Assembly: GCF_000189635.1 (NCBI RefSeq)
Contig: NW_002476368.1
Coordinates: 310,001-374,000 of the forward strand
Reading direction: 5' to 3'
DNA: 64,000 bases
Origin: Tetrahymena thermophila SB210
Taxonomy: Eukaryota > Ciliophora > Oligohymenophorea > Hymenostomatida > Tetrahymenidae
How positions within the stretch are numbered: position 1 is the stretch's first letter; the number at the start of each line of letters is the position of its first letter. Below, piece by piece: positions 51,201 through 62,504 of this stretch. The translations under genes and the position numbers were made by a program. The notes beneath the pieces were generated by a model, which was not told the origin of the DNA, did not search any database, and saw only the letters and a list, made by a program, of their open reading frames with translations.

Positions 51201-53162
51201 TTTAGTGACTTGAGATCACTATTTTTTTGAATGGCTGATGTTTTGAATATAATTTATGTAAAAGTGAATGATTTTATAAAATAATTTAGTTAATGAATGA
51301 TATTTATAATTTTAATTTAAATTAATCTTTATAATTTTTTAATCAAATTTTTAATTAATTTTAGCCTTTTTAAAAATTTTTCTTTGATTGCAAATTTCAA
51401 AAATTAATTACATCAAAAAAATTTTTTTAAATTGAAATTCTTGATTTTAATTTATTTTTTATCCCCAAATTTGTCTGTTTCATGAAAAAAATTATTTTAA
51501 ATCAATAAAAAACTCAATATATTAAAATAGATTTTAATTACCTATTTCTCCTATAATAAAGTTAAGAGTCCCCTTTTTTATTTTCAGAGAAGGAATATAG
51601 ATCTCAAAATTATTTTTTTCAGAATTAACATTATTTATTTAGCTACTTTCATGATTTTCTACTAATCTTGATTTTAGCTCTTCATTCAAATTTATATCAG
51701 ACTAATTTTCGATGTCATTTTTTTTTAATTAATCTTAATCAATTTCATTAAAATGTTAATCTTTATCTAATCTATTTTTAAAAGACCAGTCAAATTTTTT
51801 GTTTATAATTTCTATTGCAAAATCGTTATCTTCTTAAATTTGACTATCTAAATCATTTTTAATATAATAAAAATTAATAAAATGAAGAAATGTTTTTATT
51901 TACTTCTGTCAATTAAACAGACCTCTGAATTAACAAATTAATTTATTCGGTTGAATGAAACGAAAGATTAGATAATACTACTAACAGCCCATGGTAAACT
52001 TGATAAAGGCTAAGTTAAATAACCAAATAAAGCTATTATTGTGAATACATTAGTCTATTAAATAGAATTATCATCATCAACATATTTAATTAAAAATGTA
52101 TAGAGAAGAATATAGCTTATACTTGACCAAAACATAGTAACTAAGGCAAACATAATCCTAACCTATAAGAGAGACTTCTACTCCTTTTATCTTAGAAGAC
52201 TTATTTTGTTCTCAAAAATTTGTTACCAACCAAAGTATTTGATATTTTTAATGCCAGAAAGAACATCCTTTGTTAGTTACACTCTTTCATCTTTTCTTTT
52301 TAGAGTAACTTAAAATATAACCTTTTATTTAATAATATTTGTAAAAAATTAGCTAAGATATAAAAATTTTATCCTTAAAGTAAATAGTTACGCCTAAAAA
52401 TATTGTTAGAATCATGTTGAAAAATAAAGCGCCGATCATCACATATATTCCTGTAAGTACAGATGAGCCGATTTTTAAATAAATAAGATAGAGTGCAATT
52501 GCAAGAATTAAAATGCCGCTAGTTGTTTCTATTATTCCAAAATACATTTCTAAAACATGTTCTTAATCTACAGTCATCAAATTTAATATTTCTGGACTTT
52601 AACTAGCTTTTTCTGTATTTTCTTTCTACCCTTTTTTATCGATTTGATTATCAAGTTTTATTTCTTATTTCAAGGATCTCTTAAAAATTAGGTATTAAAG
52701 AGTTGCTTTCATTTATGATCTCCAGACAGCTTAATTCCAACTAAACCTCGAAAACAAAACACTTCTTACAAAAAAGCATAATACTAAACTTATGAGCTCA
52801 ACCAGAAGGATAAACTGCTTGTCTTGTTCAAAATTTTTTAAGTTGTCAGTTATTTAATCTAAAATAAAGATTCCTAAAAACCCAATAATATTTTGGAAAC
52901 ATTAATAAGCAAGTCCTATGAAAAAGCTTTTTTAAGTTAAAGAAAAGCAAAGTTTAGTTAGATTAATTTTTTGTTTCTAAACTTTCTATGTTTACTCATT
53001 TTAGAGAAATTATTAATTTATGAGGTTATCAGTTAACTGTATTTAATTTTCTGGAGATATGCTTTAGTTGACATATTGCTTTACTTGGTCATTATTTATT
53101 TCAAAATCAATTCCTTATTTAGTGAATAAATTAATAAATGAAGTTAATTCAGAAAAAAACAT
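48201..53162 (-). CDS. Full-length ABCC (MRP)-type ABC transporter
   Basis: Reverse strand, ATG at 53160-53162 ([16 protein letters not shown]) to TGA at 48201-48203; about 1,405 residues after removing introns 52322-52391, 51848-51903, 51134-51541, 50365-50429 and 49681-49825. The order is TMD1-NBD1-TMD2-NBD2 with no extra N-terminal TMD0. TMD1 has ABCC hallmarks [12 protein letters not shown] and [22 protein letters not shown]1 shows Walker [12 protein letters not shown] (split by the 408-nt intron), Q-loop YVSQNHWLQN, signature NLSGGQKQRIAICRA and Walker [17 protein letters not shown]2 has [21 protein letters not shown]2 has Walker [13 protein letters not shown]-loop [19 protein letters not shown], signature LSNGEKQ, Walker [15 protein letters not shown] and H-loop IAHRL. 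It would use ATP to export organic anions or conjugates across the plasma or vacuolar membrane; the substrate cannot be read from sequence. Confidence 0.93.
51189..51235. repeat. Near-perfect inverted repeat (hairpin) in the NBD1 Walker A intron
   Basis: Left arm 51189-51208 (GCCATTCAAAAATTTAGTGA) and right arm 51216-51235 pair at 18 of 20 positions around a 7-nt loop. It lies inside the 408-nt intron that interrupts the Walker A motif of the ABC transporter. Confidence 0.85.
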
Positions 53163-54693
53163 GATTTTCTTTTCTTTTTTTGCAAATTTTATTTTGTATT
53201 TATTAATTTTTTTTTATTAATTATTTATAATTTTGAAATATTTCTATTTATTTGTTGAATGTTAGCTACATGTTTATTTCATTTATTTTACAACACAATT
53301 TTGAGTTTTAATTTTTTTGTAATTAGAATCTTGAATTGTTTTAATTCTGAATGCTTAATTTTAAATGCAATTTTGAGTTTTTATTTATTTGTAATTAGAC
53401 ATTCTACTGACAAATTACGATGGTTTGTCTCTTCAAGCATTCATAGTTTCTTTATTAATTAATAAAGTAAGATAAAATATTTGTAATAAGAAAACTAAAA
53501 TCAAAATTAATAAGAAAGTTTTCTTTAATTACAATTTTTCTAAAGAATTTAATGTCTTAGTTAGTGTTTATGAATAATTTTATTTCAAAATAATTTAACA
53601 AAAATATAAAACCAAAACATTATAAATAAGCTAATACTTTCAATTTTATTCTTAAAAAAAGGTAATTTTTCTTTTTTAAGTATTTTATAATAGATATTAT
53701 TTCTTTAGCAGCACTACTCATTGTATTTAGTAAATGTGTATATATAATGTAACTAATTAAATTTATTCAAAAAAGAATGAAATCTAGTTAGAAACTTTTC
53801 AAAAATAGCTACATAATATTCCTCTTTATTATTAATATGTAATAGTTTTAAATAATATTATAATAATATAAAAAGCAAGTGTTTAAATTTATTCAAAAAA
53901 GAATGAGGTCTATCTAGAATCTTTTTCAATAATAGATAAATAATATTCCTCTTTATTATTATTATCTAATAGTATTATATAAAAAGAAATTGTATTGTAA
54001 TATAATCAAATGTATTTTTTGTTCGTTTTTATCTATATACTCATTAAGTTAAAAAATGTCTTTGTTTGTATTTTATCTAAAATTAGAAAATAATTTTTTA
54101 TCATAAGGTTATTTTTTTGAAAAAAAATTATTTCAAAAGTTGATTTGCTAATAATTAAAATTATAATAATGAAAAATTAAAAGTCAAATATGCCTTTCTT
54201 AATTGATTTTAATAGCATTTATCAAAATTCTACTTTGATAGACAAACAGAAATTGAATTAGATATTTTTTATTTTAGATATTTTTGAGTAGAATACATAT
54301 ATTTACATTATTAATTAAATAAGACATTCATCTGTGATATTATTTATGAATTCACTCTTGTTTATTATTTTAATTACTTTGATGATATATTTTTAATTCT
54401 TATTTCACCTTTAATTTATTTTATTTTTTTAATGAAAATTATTTTAATATTTTAATTACTTTTTCTTGAAATGTGAACATATAATTAGAATAGATGTATT
54501 AGGTATCAAATATTTTCATGTTATATTTTTTTAAAATTCTATATTCGAAGCAGAAAAGACATATTTTGCAAAATTTTAATAAGCTATGGGATAATTATTA
54601 AGCTTTATAATTAAAATAGTAAATAGTAGAAATTAATTAAAGTAAAATACAAAACAAACTACAAACAAATATAGATATAAATAAATAAAAAAA
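53163..54693. other. Divergent intergenic region with small repeats
   Basis: About 1.5 kb between the ABC transporter start (minus) and the next plus-strand start, so it should hold both promoters. No exon supported. It contains a 126-nt-offset tandem duplication (listed separately) and a smaller direct repeat of CAATTTTGAGTTTT...TTTGTAATTAGA near 53296-53335 and 53368-53400. Confidence 0.5.
53759..53990. repeat. Tandem duplication, unit about 126 nt
   Basis: AAATTTATTCAAAAAAGAAT occurs at 53759 and 53885. Both copies continue through AATAATATTCCTCTTTATTA and a TAATAGT...TATAAAAAG end, with scattered differences. Noncoding and intergenic. Confidence 0.8.
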
Positions 54694-56805
54694 ATGAATT
54701 TTGTTTCATTTGATTTTTTTTCGTAACCATTTATGTTCTATATAGGAAATTCATCAATAAAAAAAGGAACTTTTATTGGAGCATTATTATCAATTATGAT
54801 CATTGTATCAACTGTATCCTATTTGATCTATTTAAGTTGGTAATATGGGACTAATTAAATTAACCCAAAATTTAGATCTTAGAGCTTTATTACAGATGAA
54901 CAAATAGATGTTCCTCTCCATTAGGATCTAATAGCTTTTAGATATGAGTATGACACAAACAAAAATTTAGATGATCTCTAAGCAAAAAATAATAAAACAT
55001 ATCTTTAATTTAGTGCACTTTTCACTTATTAAAACTAAACATAAAGTAATATTACCCTTCTAAATATAACTTAATGCCAAAATCCATCACTTAAAGGATT
55101 TAGTTGCTTAGACTTTTAAATCTTGTAGAATAAATATCTGACTTTAAAAACCTAATAGGACATCTTATCAACTGTTATTATACTTGTGTATGGCTGTTAC
55201 TAAGTAAATGACTTTAAATAAAGCACGGCTAATAATTGTGCTAGCTAAGAAGATATAAACTCTTTACTTAATGGCGATACATCGGGTTTCCGTATTAAGT
55301 TGTACACTTCTTAGTTTAATATAACGTCTCTTCAACCATAGGTAAACTACAGAAATGCAATGATTTTCACTTCTTCAGATTAGTAAGTGGTAAGCACTTT
55401 TAAGACTTAAATGCAATAAACTTCAATAAATTAAGGTTTTATTCTTTAAAAAGAAACATAATTCTCTGCTCCAATATAATACGATTAGTAGAATTAACAA
55501 TTTAATTTTAATTAAAATTTTGCCTACTTAGAAGTTATTTTGCAACTTGATGAAATTTTGTAGTAAATTTAAATTTCATTCCCTACTTTTCCTGAAGTTT
55601 TGGCATTAGTTAGCAGTACATTTGCTCTTTCAATGACTTTCGGAGCTTTTGCAAAATTTGTTTCGAGAAAAATGATTGAAAAAAACTTACTATTCTTCTT
55701 TTTATAAAATATGTTTTAAGACACATATGAACAAATATTGTCAGAAAATAAATTTTTCGAGAAAAAGTAAGATATGGATTTAGAAACTAAATAGAGTCAA
55801 ACTGAAGCTCTAAATGAAATTGAAAATAGCGAAATCAGCTAAAGCATCATCGTCCCATCTTTTAAAGCTAAATCAAGATAATCTGTAGAATATAATAACC
55901 TCACATTTTCTACTGGTAAAGACGAATTAGATGAAAATAGAAGATTAAATGAATCAAAATAATTTAAATTCTAATTAAAAATTGCATCTCCTATTTAGAA
56001 AACAGCAGCTAATAGTAAAAACTGTAACTATCAATTCAATTCAATTAAAAAATTAGGCTTAAATTTAAAAAATACAAAATCTAATCTGATAAATTATAGC
56101 GTAGATAATGCAAAAATACCAATTTATTCTACAGAACATTAGAAAGATAAAAGTTGCTGCATTCCAGAATCAAATATTAAGAAAATTTAATAGTACTATA
56201 AATAAAAGTTTAAAGCTATTTAAAATAAAAATTTTTTAAAGAGTGTTTAAAGAGCAATTTATATGGTTAAGTAAATTATTAAATTATTTAATATTTAAAA
56301 TAACCTTTATTAAACTTAAATTAGGTTCCCTAATATTTCTAATATATGTAGATTATTCAAAAAGGTTAAAAACAAAAACACTGAAAACCATTTCAACAAA
56401 AAACTAATTGAAGGGTAGGTCAATTAATAATTAGACATTTTTTAATTGTATAAAGATGTAATTTTTTTGAAGAAAGCTATCCTACTTATACTAAGTAAAG
56501 AATAGTTGGCAGCTATATAGTTAGTAGGCTGCTCTTCGTAGTATTTAGAAATATAAAATAATTAATAGGCAATCGATTATGAAAAAAGTATAATTTTATT
56601 TTTATTTTCAAAATTTTTTAATCATTAATTTCTTTTTTTAATAGATTGTTAGAATTTTTATGAAAGTCAGCTCGCTATTCTATAGTCACTCGACTTACAG
56701 ATTAAATATTTGGATATTTTTTTATCAAAATATTTAAAAAATGAAAGTTTTGAAGAATTAGATTAGAGAATCGTATCTTCAATTAATAGAATAAACAAAA
56801 AATGA
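54694..56805 (+). CDS. Two-pass membrane protein with extracytosolic domain, ciliate-type family
   Basis: ATG at 54694 (MNFVSFDFFSQPFMFYIGN), one in-frame 57-nt intron (56588-56644), TGA at 56803-56805; 684 residues. TM1 is around residues 27-50 (GTFIGALLSIMIIVSTVSYL). A luminal or extracellular domain of about 250 residues follows, containing FRSQSFITDEQIDVPL and several Cys (CLDF, YGCYQVN). TM2 lies near residues 300-325 (ALVSSTFALSMTFGAFAKF). The long cytosolic C-terminus is basic and Ser/Gln/Asn-rich. The topology resembles a multi-member uncharacterised membrane family that I recall from Tetrahymena; no enzymatic motif is visible. The coding part has far more G/C-containing codons than its flanks, supporting a real gene. 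Confidence 0.75.
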
Positions 56806-57748
56806 TATTAACTATGTTAAAATTTAAAAATAATAATTTTACTTTCATTAAATCTTCAAGTAATTTTTAAATTATTTTATTTTAATTTCAAAAAAATTAA
56901 CTACTTAATAAATATTTAAAAATATATTAGAAATGAGTAGTAATTCATATATATGTTGTGAATAGAGCGAACATAACTTTTGATCAAAATGAAAAAGATT
57001 TTTTTTATTTAAGAAAATCAAAAAATAAATAAATTTTTGAAAAAGAACTCATTTATATATATATGAACTGTTTTATGTATGTTCTTCATGATATAGTTGC
57101 TTACTGATAATTTTAGTTTGTTGTTTTATTTTTGTAGTAGTGGAAAAGAGTGGTACCAAGTTAGATGGCAGAAAATTGAATCATCTTTTTTAGTTTGTGC
57201 TTACGTCACTTAAGAAATTTTTAATTTTCTTATTTTCTTTTTTTGTATCATTCTTTTAAAAATTAGTGAAAATTTTTTAAAAACATTTATTTATTTGTAT
57301 GTTTTTTTTTTTTATAAAATTATCTTTAAATAAAGTTTAACTTTTTTGTTTGCTTAAAATATCTTTCATTCTTATTCTGATTAAATATTAACTAATATAT
57401 TTTTTTTATTTTCAAAAAATATTAATATTTACTCATTATCATTTATTATCAATGTATATATGTATGGTAGGTTAGAATTAAATGAATTTAAATTTTAAGA
57501 ATTTTGTATTGAGCTCAATTTTAGCTTAAAAATATTTTAAAAGTTATAAAAAAGCTGGTAAGAAAATTAGCATCTTAAAATTATAGCTAATGTGTTATCA
57601 TTAAATAGATATTTATAATTTGATTTAATATATTTGAATAGCATTAATTGAATTTTATATGTAATAATTAATCATATTTTTTAGAGTTTCTATTAATTTA
57701 CTTAAATTATTATGATTATCAAAATATTAATATTTATGTTACTTAATT
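56806..57748. other. Intergenic AT-rich region
   Basis: About 940 nt with no exon identified. T-rich runs around 57290-57340 and TATATATG words around 56945-57080. Nothing recognisable as an RNA gene. Confidence 0.5.
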
Positions 57749-59749
57749 ATGAAATAAGCGAAAATATTAAATTGGGTTGAAACTTATAGAAATTTTAACC
57801 TAAGGGAGGAAGAATTTATTATTGATGATGAGGATTAGGTAGATTAAACTATCAGCATAAGAATTTGCAAGTAGAAATAATCAAAAAGAAAGTGTGTTTT
57901 GAAATTGTATAACTCCTCTTTATCAATGCTTGATTTTGTCTATAATGCTACTTTAGATCTAAAAAGAAACAGAAATTTTGAAGAAAATATTTATAAAAAG
58001 AAAGCTTTTTTATCTCATTATGGTGTAGGTATTCTAAATGGTCATTTTAGTATTTGCATACAAATTCCTAATGGTATTTATTATTTGAATATTTTGTATT
58101 TTAAGTAATTTTTTTGGAATGAATTGTGAATAAATAAATAGGAGGATCAATACAAAATTATCTTAAACATGAATAAAATTATACTAATTTAGCTTCAATC
58201 TTGATAGATTACATAGATATTTTTTTTTTGATGAAGAGCCAAGGAATCGAGTATTATAATTTAAAAGTTAGTAATATGTTTGTACACGATAACAAAGGAA
58301 TATTAGGTAAAAAAATAGTTTGCATATCTTTTTTATATAATTTATAAATTCTAAATTTAGGTGAAATATCTGTATTTTCAGAGGAATAAAAAGCATAACA
58401 GAAAAATCCTGATACAATTGATCTATTTTCATGCATTATTTAAATTCTGCTAAATTTTACATCTAACTACATAGAACATATAAATTTACTTGACTCTGAT
58501 TTAGTTAGTCTAATCAATTAAATTACTTCTGAAAAGGATGCAACATCTCTAAATTATCTCTATGAAGATTTTTATTAAAAATTGAGTAATTAATTAATTA
58601 AATAAATAAATTATTATTATTCAATCCAAAAATTTAAAAAAATAATTGAATAAATTATTAAAATATGAAATATATAAATGAATATTCCACATAAAAATTC
58701 AATAGGAAAATAATATTTTAAATTTTTCATCCATTCATTCATAGAAGAATATTAGAAAATTATTATTTATTTTCTTTAATAAATTTAAAAGTATGTTTGA
58801 GATGTCAATTATTTATATAAAATTATTATTTGTTTTAACAACAGGAACATTAGATCACCAAAAGTTGATTGAAATTAAATAAGTTGTATAATAAGAAGAA
58901 CGAATTCATTAAATAATGAATATTTTTGAAGCTAATAAATAAGATTCACTTTATTAACAAGAAAGTGATAAATAGTAAACATAATTTGTGAATTGATCAT
59001 AGATTAAATTATTTTATTAAATAATAAGCACTTAAATAACTAAGAAAAATTATCTTTTGATTGAAGATGCTGTCATTATTGATAGCTTTTTATAAGATGA
59101 AGAAACAGAAAATGCTTTAAATAAGTGCCTTTAAATAACAGAAGATACAGAAGAAATACAAGATTCAAATATATATTATTTTTATGGTTTAAGCTTATAA
59201 TCAGATTTAGATTAACAATAAATGTAGATAGAATACTTGCTAAAATGCTTGTTGTTAAATTCACACCATGGTGACTGCTTGAATAAATTAGCAAGTATCT
59301 ATGAAGAAATAAGCATGTTTCAAGAGGCAGTAGAATTTATTGAACAAAGCTTAGAATTAAATCCATATGATGATTCAAAATATTTTAGACTTGGTACCAT
59401 TTTTCAAAAATAAAAGCTTTACAGTAATTCAATCAAAGCATATAAATCTTGCATACAACTAAATAATAAAAAATATATTTATTTATACTACTTAGCCACA
59501 GTTTATATGCTAAATAATAATTTCAAAAATGCTATTTTCTACTTCAAAAAATATTTGAAGCAGTACCCTACCGACTCACACGCCATTTACAACCTTTCTA
59601 AACTATATTTTTTTAAAAAAAATATGAAGAAATCACTATTCTACCTTTATAAAATGAGAAAGATTGATAAATACCAAAATGAGTGTTAGCAATTGTATGA
59701 AAATATTTTTAATCAAATTTCAATAGATAAATAATTTAATATCACATGA
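57749..59749 (+). CDS. Degenerate protein kinase (pseudokinase) fused to TPR repeats
   Basis: ATG 57749 (MKQAKILNWVETYRNFNL), introns 58074-58141, 58307-58360, 58586-58844 and 58975-59028, TGA 59747-59749; 521 residues. Residues about 25-260 align with a protein kinase fold: KCVLKLYN is the VAIK-like strand with its Lys, NFEENIYKKKAF the alphaC region, and IQIPNGGSIQNYL the hinge. YYNLKVSNMFVHD stands where HRDLKxxN should be, so the catalytic Asp is Asn, and GEISVFSEE replaces DFG. Both losses predict a non-catalytic pseudokinase. Residues about 330-510 hold TPR units (CLNKLASIYEEISMFQEAVE, KYFRLGTIFQKQKLYSNSIK, AIYNLSKLYFFKKNMKKSL), a protein-binding superhelix. Likely a cytosolic scaffold. 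The ATG at 57736 is out because its frame meets a TGA after 14 codons. Confidence 0.75.
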
Positions 59750-60155
59750 TTCTATTATAATAATGATAATAAATGATAAATATCTTACATTATATTAATT
59801 ATTGTCTTCTTATTGGATTTTATCTTATTACAACATTAATATTCATTTAATATATGATTAAAAATATTATGAATAATAAAAATTAATTTTTAGCAAAATA
59901 ATTTATATCTTTCAAATGAGTTTTATTTTAGTTATGTAGATCTGTCTGTTTTTTTAAGAATTTCCGTTTTTAATTTATGAATAAATTCATTATTTTAAAG
60001 ATTTGAATTTTTATCATATTCTTTTTTTATTTTAGTAAGTATCTTAATTCAATCGCTATTTAAAATTACTTAATTGGTGATAAAAAGGCTAATTAGATAT
60101 AAAAGTTGATACAAAAAGTAGAGTTTTACATATTTTAATAGTTAAAATTAAAGCG
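59750..60155. other. Intergenic region
   Basis: About 400 nt, AT-rich, between two same-strand genes. I looked for an upstream signal-peptide exon for the following phosphatase and found none. Confidence 0.5.
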
Positions 60156-61934
60156 ATGGAAGATAGCAAAATCAATTAGGATTTAGAACTTATTTAACTT
60201 ATAGAAGTAGCTAGACATGGATCCCGCTCTCCATATTATGATATATGGGACTATAGATATAATTGGACTCTTCCTTTACAGGCGCTAACTCCTATTGGAT
60301 AGAGGCAGCATTATATCATAGGTTAAGAAATCTACAAAAGATATCAATCAACAATATTTAACAACGGCAAGTAAACATTTTCATAAATCAAAAGCTTAAA
60401 TAAATTTTCATTTTTTTTTTCAAATTCAAATCTTATTAAATTAGTGAAATTATAAATTATTTTGTAACATTAATATTGAAGAAGGCATTATTATTTTTAA
60501 ATAATCCTAAGCGAAAAAAATTGCAAAAAACCTAAATTAAAATTAATTTAATGATTGGATTTCGAAAGAGAAATACACTATTTGATTTCTTTAATATGAA
60601 TTTAAAACAATTTTTGTATATAAATTTAAAAAATACAAAATAAAATATAAATCGATCAAAATTTTATGTTTATTTTAGTAGAAAATTAATGAGGATTATT
60701 CAAATTTTAAGAAACCAACACAAATATCTAAATTTTATGTTAAATAATACTGTTAGTTCCCTTATTTTTTATTTGATTTAATTTTATTGTAAGACATTTG
60801 GTGATTCTAAAATACTCTAAAACAATTATTTTATGATAACTGAATTAACTAAAATATTTCTTTCGAAAAAATATTAAATAAAATTAATTTAAAATGAAAT
60901 TTATTTGATAAACACACATTTTATATAAATTTATTATTTTATTTAGATTTGATTAAAAGCAGATTAGTGTTCTGTGCACTTCGACAGATAGAGCTTAATA
61001 AAGTGCATTATGTTAATTGTATGGCATATATTACTAGAAAGGGGAAAAAGTACATTAAAATTGGTAATTTAATCCTTAGACAGACTTACCACCTTTGAAA
61101 TTATCAGAAGGTAAAAAATTAATTGACGATCTGTAAGATAAAAATCTACCTAATAGTTATGTTCCTATAAATGTTAGAGAACCTGATAATCCTTATCTTT
61201 TAGAATCTTGTAGTTATAGCGAAGGTATTTAGAAACTTAAATAAATAAACTACACTACTGATGTATATAAGTAGTTTGATGAGTAAATGTCTGAATTTAA
61301 AAAAGAGTTTGTATAAAAATTTAATCTACAAATTAATCCAAGTGAAGTTGGTTTAAAGATGATAGCTGATCACTGGGATTCGGTAGTTTGTGATATTTAC
61401 GAATAGATTCCTCTTCCTGAAACATTTGATCAATTATTTATAAAGAAATTATAGTTTGTTTATGATTTCACATAACTTTATATCGACTACCAAAGTAGTT
61501 CTGGGTAACTTTTAAAGATGCAAACTACAACTTTTTTCAATGATGTTATTGATATTATTAGAAATCACAGTGAAATTAAATTTAGATTCTATTCTGGTAG
61601 TGATAATAACTTAAATGGATTATTAATTGCTGCTGGACATATCAATTATACCACAGATTTCTAAGAATGGTTAAATCCTACAAAATATGCTTCTTATAAT
61701 AACGTTTATTTTTCATCCACGATATTTTTTGAAGTCTATCAGAGCAAAAGCACAAATAAAAAGTATATAAAAATGTTATACAATGATTAACCAGTTAAAA
61801 TTATAGGTTGTTCATCATTAATATGCGATTTCGAAGATGAATTTGTACCATCAATAACTAAATAAGCTATCTTACCTGATGAAATATTTTAAAAAGCACT
61901 GCAGAAAGGAATATTAGATGACAATTAAAACTGA
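60156..61934 (+). CDS. Histidine acid phosphatase family protein, no signal peptide
   Basis: Exons 60156-60370 and 60947-61934, 400 residues, TGA 61932-61934. LIEVARHGSRSP (residues about 14-25) is the catalytic RHGxRxP motif of the histidine phosphatase superfamily; its His forms the phospho-enzyme intermediate. SVLCTSTDRAQQSA matches the conserved substrate-binding Arg region, and WDSVVCDIY and QTTTFFNDVIDII are typical mid-domain helices. The place of the usual proton-donor dipeptide HD reads FYSGSDNNLNGLL, so His is replaced by Ser while Asp is kept. The start MEDSKINQDLELIQL lacks a signal peptide, unlike its tandem paralogue, suggesting a cytosolic location or an unfound upstream exon. 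The family hydrolyses phosphomonoesters at acid pH. Confidence 0.85.
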
Positions 61935-62504
61935 CATTTTCAATTTAAAATATTATGAGAATTTTTTAAAAAAGATTTCAATTTTAAGTAAAGTAATTCT
62001 TTGAAATTAACAATTTGCTTTAAGTTGTAATATAATCAAAAATTTAAGTCTTATATTTAATTAAAAATAACTAAAATTAATTTATCATGTTTTAATTTAA
62101 AGAAATATATAATCAAATTAGTAAAATGCTTATTAAAAAAATAAGACATACTCTTAGTAAATATAAATCAATTTATTATTTCTTTTCTTTGAAAATACTA
62201 AAAATTATAATTTATTTAATTCAATCTCATATAAATTACTTAATTATTGTCATCAAAATATTTGATAAAAACAAGAATATTCAAAATAATAAAATAGAAA
62301 CATATCCAATGAATTTTTATATAATATATATTTAAGTAATTAAGTAAGAAGATTAAAAGGTGGTAACAAACAGCTCTTTATTTTGATAAAATCAATAGAC
62401 ATATCAATAATAAATTAATCAAGTATTGACAAAACAAGTATTAATTAAAATAACAAAAATTTGTTTGAATTGTTGTTTCTTTTATAAAAGAATAATTGAT
62501 AAAA
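61935..62504. other. Intergenic region between tandem phosphatases
   Basis: About 570 nt with no supportable exon; AT-rich. It presumably contains the 3' UTR of the first and the promoter of the second phosphatase gene. Confidence 0.5.

Noticed and set aside
53259-53462. A 67-codon ORF upstream of the ABC transporter
   Set aside because: Made of two copies of a short noncoding direct repeat; no protein features, and it sits in the divergent promoter region.
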